Source: Acidimicrobiia bacterium (GTDB lineage: Bacteria; Actinomycetota; Acidimicrobiia; Acidimicrobiales; Aldehydirespiratoraceae). Taken from it: a stretch of DNA of 7,503 nt. The notes beneath the pieces were generated by a model. It was given only the letters and a program-made list of their open reading frames with translations. It had not been told where the DNA came from and ran no database searches. The stretch spans positions 1-7,503 of the forward strand of contig JAJDZO010000276.1 of NCBI GenBank assembly GCA_022824605.1, written 5' to 3'. This document shows, piece after piece, positions 6,339-7,503 of the stretch. Each line of letters opens with the position of its first letter. Positions within the stretch are counted from its first letter, which is position 1. The translations under genes and the position numbers were made by a program.

Positions 6339-7503
6339 TTACAGGTTCTGGCGGGCCGCGAAGTTGGCGAAGGCGGTGAAGCGCTTCAGGAAGGCCAGCG
6401 TGGTGGTGTCGGTCGGGCCGTTGCGGTTCTTGGCCACGATCACCTCCGCGGTGCCCGCGGTGTCGGTGTTGTCGGGGTTGTAGACCTCGTCACGGTAGAT
6501 GAACATCACCACGTCGGCGTCCTGCTCGATGGCACCGGACTCTCGTAGATCGGCGAGGATCGGGCGCTTCTGCTGGCGCATCTCGAGGTTGCGGGAGAGC
6601 TGTGACAGCGCCACCACCGGGCATTCGAGCTCTCGGGCGAGGATCTTGAGGCCTCGGGAGATCTCCGACACCTCGACCTGACGGTTGTCTGCGCTCTGGC
6701 GGCCGGTCATCAACTGCAGATAGTCGACCACGACCATGGCGAGGTCACCGACCTGGCTCTTGAGGCGACGGGCGCGGGCCCTGATCTCCATGACCGTCAC
6801 ATTGGGATTGTCGTCGATCCACATGGGCGCCTCGGCCAGCCTTCCGATGGCCGCGTTGATTCCGTTCCAGTCGGAGTCGTCGAGACGCCCGTCGCGCATC
6901 TTGGTGGAGTCGACACGGGCCTCGGCGCAGAGGATCCGCTGGGTCAGCTCCATGTGGCCCATCTCCAGCGAGAACACCAGCACCGGCCGCTGTCCCCGGA
7001 TGGCGGCGTGAGCGGCCATGCCCAGCGCGAACGAGGTCTTGCCCATCGACGGTCTGCCGCCGACCACATACAACGAAGACGGCTGAAGACCCGACAGCAG
7101 CTTGTCGAGGTCGTTGTAGCCGGTGGGGGTGCCGGTGACGATCTCGCCCTTTTCGTACAGCATCTCGATGCGTTCCAAGTTGGCGGGCAGCAGCTCGGAG
7201 ATGCGGGCGGTGGAATCGCCCATGCGGTCGGCCGCCAGCCGGTACACCATGGCCTCGGCCGAGTCCACCGTCTTGACCACATCGTCGGCGCCCTCGTAGC
7301 CCAGCTCGGAGATCTCCCCGCCCACCTCGATCAGCTTTCGCAGGGTGGCCGCCTCATGCACGATGTTGGCGTACTTGGCCGCGTTGGCCGACGCCGGGGT
7401 GCCGGTTTGCAGTTTGACCAGCGCGGCGTTGCCCCCAACCTTGTCGGCCAGGCCCCGGGCGTTCAGCTCGGCGGCCACCGTCACCGCGTCGGCCGGCTCG
7501 CCC
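6339..7503 (-). CDS. dnaB: Replicative DNA helicase DnaB (C-terminal 387 codons; 5' end outside window)
   Basis: The hexameric ATP-driven helicase that unwinds DNA at the replication fork and works with primase. The visible part begins with EPADAVTVAAEL, the end of the N-terminal domain, then the linker and the whole RecA-like motor. Walker A is GGRPSMGKT (7035-7061), followed by FSLEM (about 6960-6974), Walker B VVVDYLQLM (6708-6734), the SQLSRNLEMR stretch, ESGAIEQDADVVMF, and KNRNGPT near the C-terminus. The helicase motifs are intact, with no intein at the Walker A site, where some actinobacterial DnaB genes carry one. DnaB is usually about 450 aa, so some 60-70 residues lie beyond the right edge. 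The GTG at 7484 is internal, because the family-specific reading continues upstream without a stop. No terminator follows the TAA stop at 6339-6341. Confidence 0.96.
   Translation of the reverse strand, partial: GEPADAVTVAAELNARGLADKVGGNAALVKLQTGTPASANAAKYANIVHEAATLRKLIEVGGEISELGYEGADDVVKTVDSAEAMVYRLAADRMGDSTARISELLPANLERIEMLYEKGEIVTGTPTGYNDLDKLLSGLQPSSLYVVGGRPSMGKTSFALGMAAHAAIRGQRPVLVFSLEMGHMELTQRILCAEARVDSTKMRDGRLDDSDWNGINAAIGRLAEAPMWIDDNPNVTVMEIRARARRLKSQVGDLAMVVVDYLQLMTGRQSADNRQVEVSEISRGLKILARELECPVVALSQLSRNLEMRQQKRPILADLRESGAIEQDADVVMFIYRDEVYNPDNTDTAGTAEVIVAKNRNGPTDTTTLAFLKRFTAFANFAARQNL

Noticed and set aside
7035..7061. Possible intein at the DnaB Walker A site
   Set aside because: The Walker A motif and the flanking helicase sequence are continuous with no insertion.
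7482..7484. GTG at 7484 as the dnaB start
   Set aside because: The frame stays open to the window edge and the residues before the GTG (EPADA) match the usual DnaB N-terminal domain, so the gene is cut by the window rather than short.

Overview
The window is GC-rich and coding-dense. Every supported gene lies on the minus strand, so transcription runs from high to low coordinates. The content suggests a high-GC actinobacterium, possibly of the Acidimicrobiia/Ilumatobacter type. The grounds are base composition, GTG starts, a lipoprotein beginning with a Cys-Gly-Asp-Asp stretch followed by an Ala/Glu-rich segment, and a fatty-acid type acyl-CoA ligase set among liv-type ABC transporter genes. 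The taxonomic guess is inference.

Layout in order of transcription: (1) the C-terminal 387 codons of the replicative helicase gene dnaB, entering from the right edge; (2) a 69-aa protein with two membrane segments, starting 15 bp after dnaB; (3) an acyl-CoA dehydrogenase of the ACAD10/11-like type; (4) a 628-aa long-chain-type acyl-CoA ligase with a perfect Shine-Dalgarno sequence; (5) a 76-bp junction made of a tandem duplication of the ligase 3' end, holding a 25-codon bridging frame; (6) livH and (7) livM, the two permease subunits of a branched-chain amino acid type (HAAT) ABC transporter; (8) a 74-bp spacer with a strong hairpin; (9) the first 89 codons of a lipoprotein, probably the transporter's substrate-binding protein, running off the left edge. 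No liv-type ATPase gene (livG/livF) is in the window.

The metabolic genes read as a take-up, activate and oxidise module. The lipoprotein and LivHM would import a substrate, the ligase would form its CoA thioester, and the dehydrogenase would introduce the alpha,beta double bond. This suggests a carboxylic or fatty acid rather than an amino acid as the imported substrate, but that is inferred from neighbourhood only. All intergenic gaps are under 80 bp, so no gene-free stretch above 300 bases exists. No RNA gene, CRISPR array, insertion sequence or intein was seen.

The most unusual points are the duplicated ligase-livH junction, with TGATG stop/start overlaps at both ends, and the strong hairpin just before the binding-protein gene. 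Most of the rest is ordinary metabolism, and nothing here clearly amounts to a new defence or mobile system.
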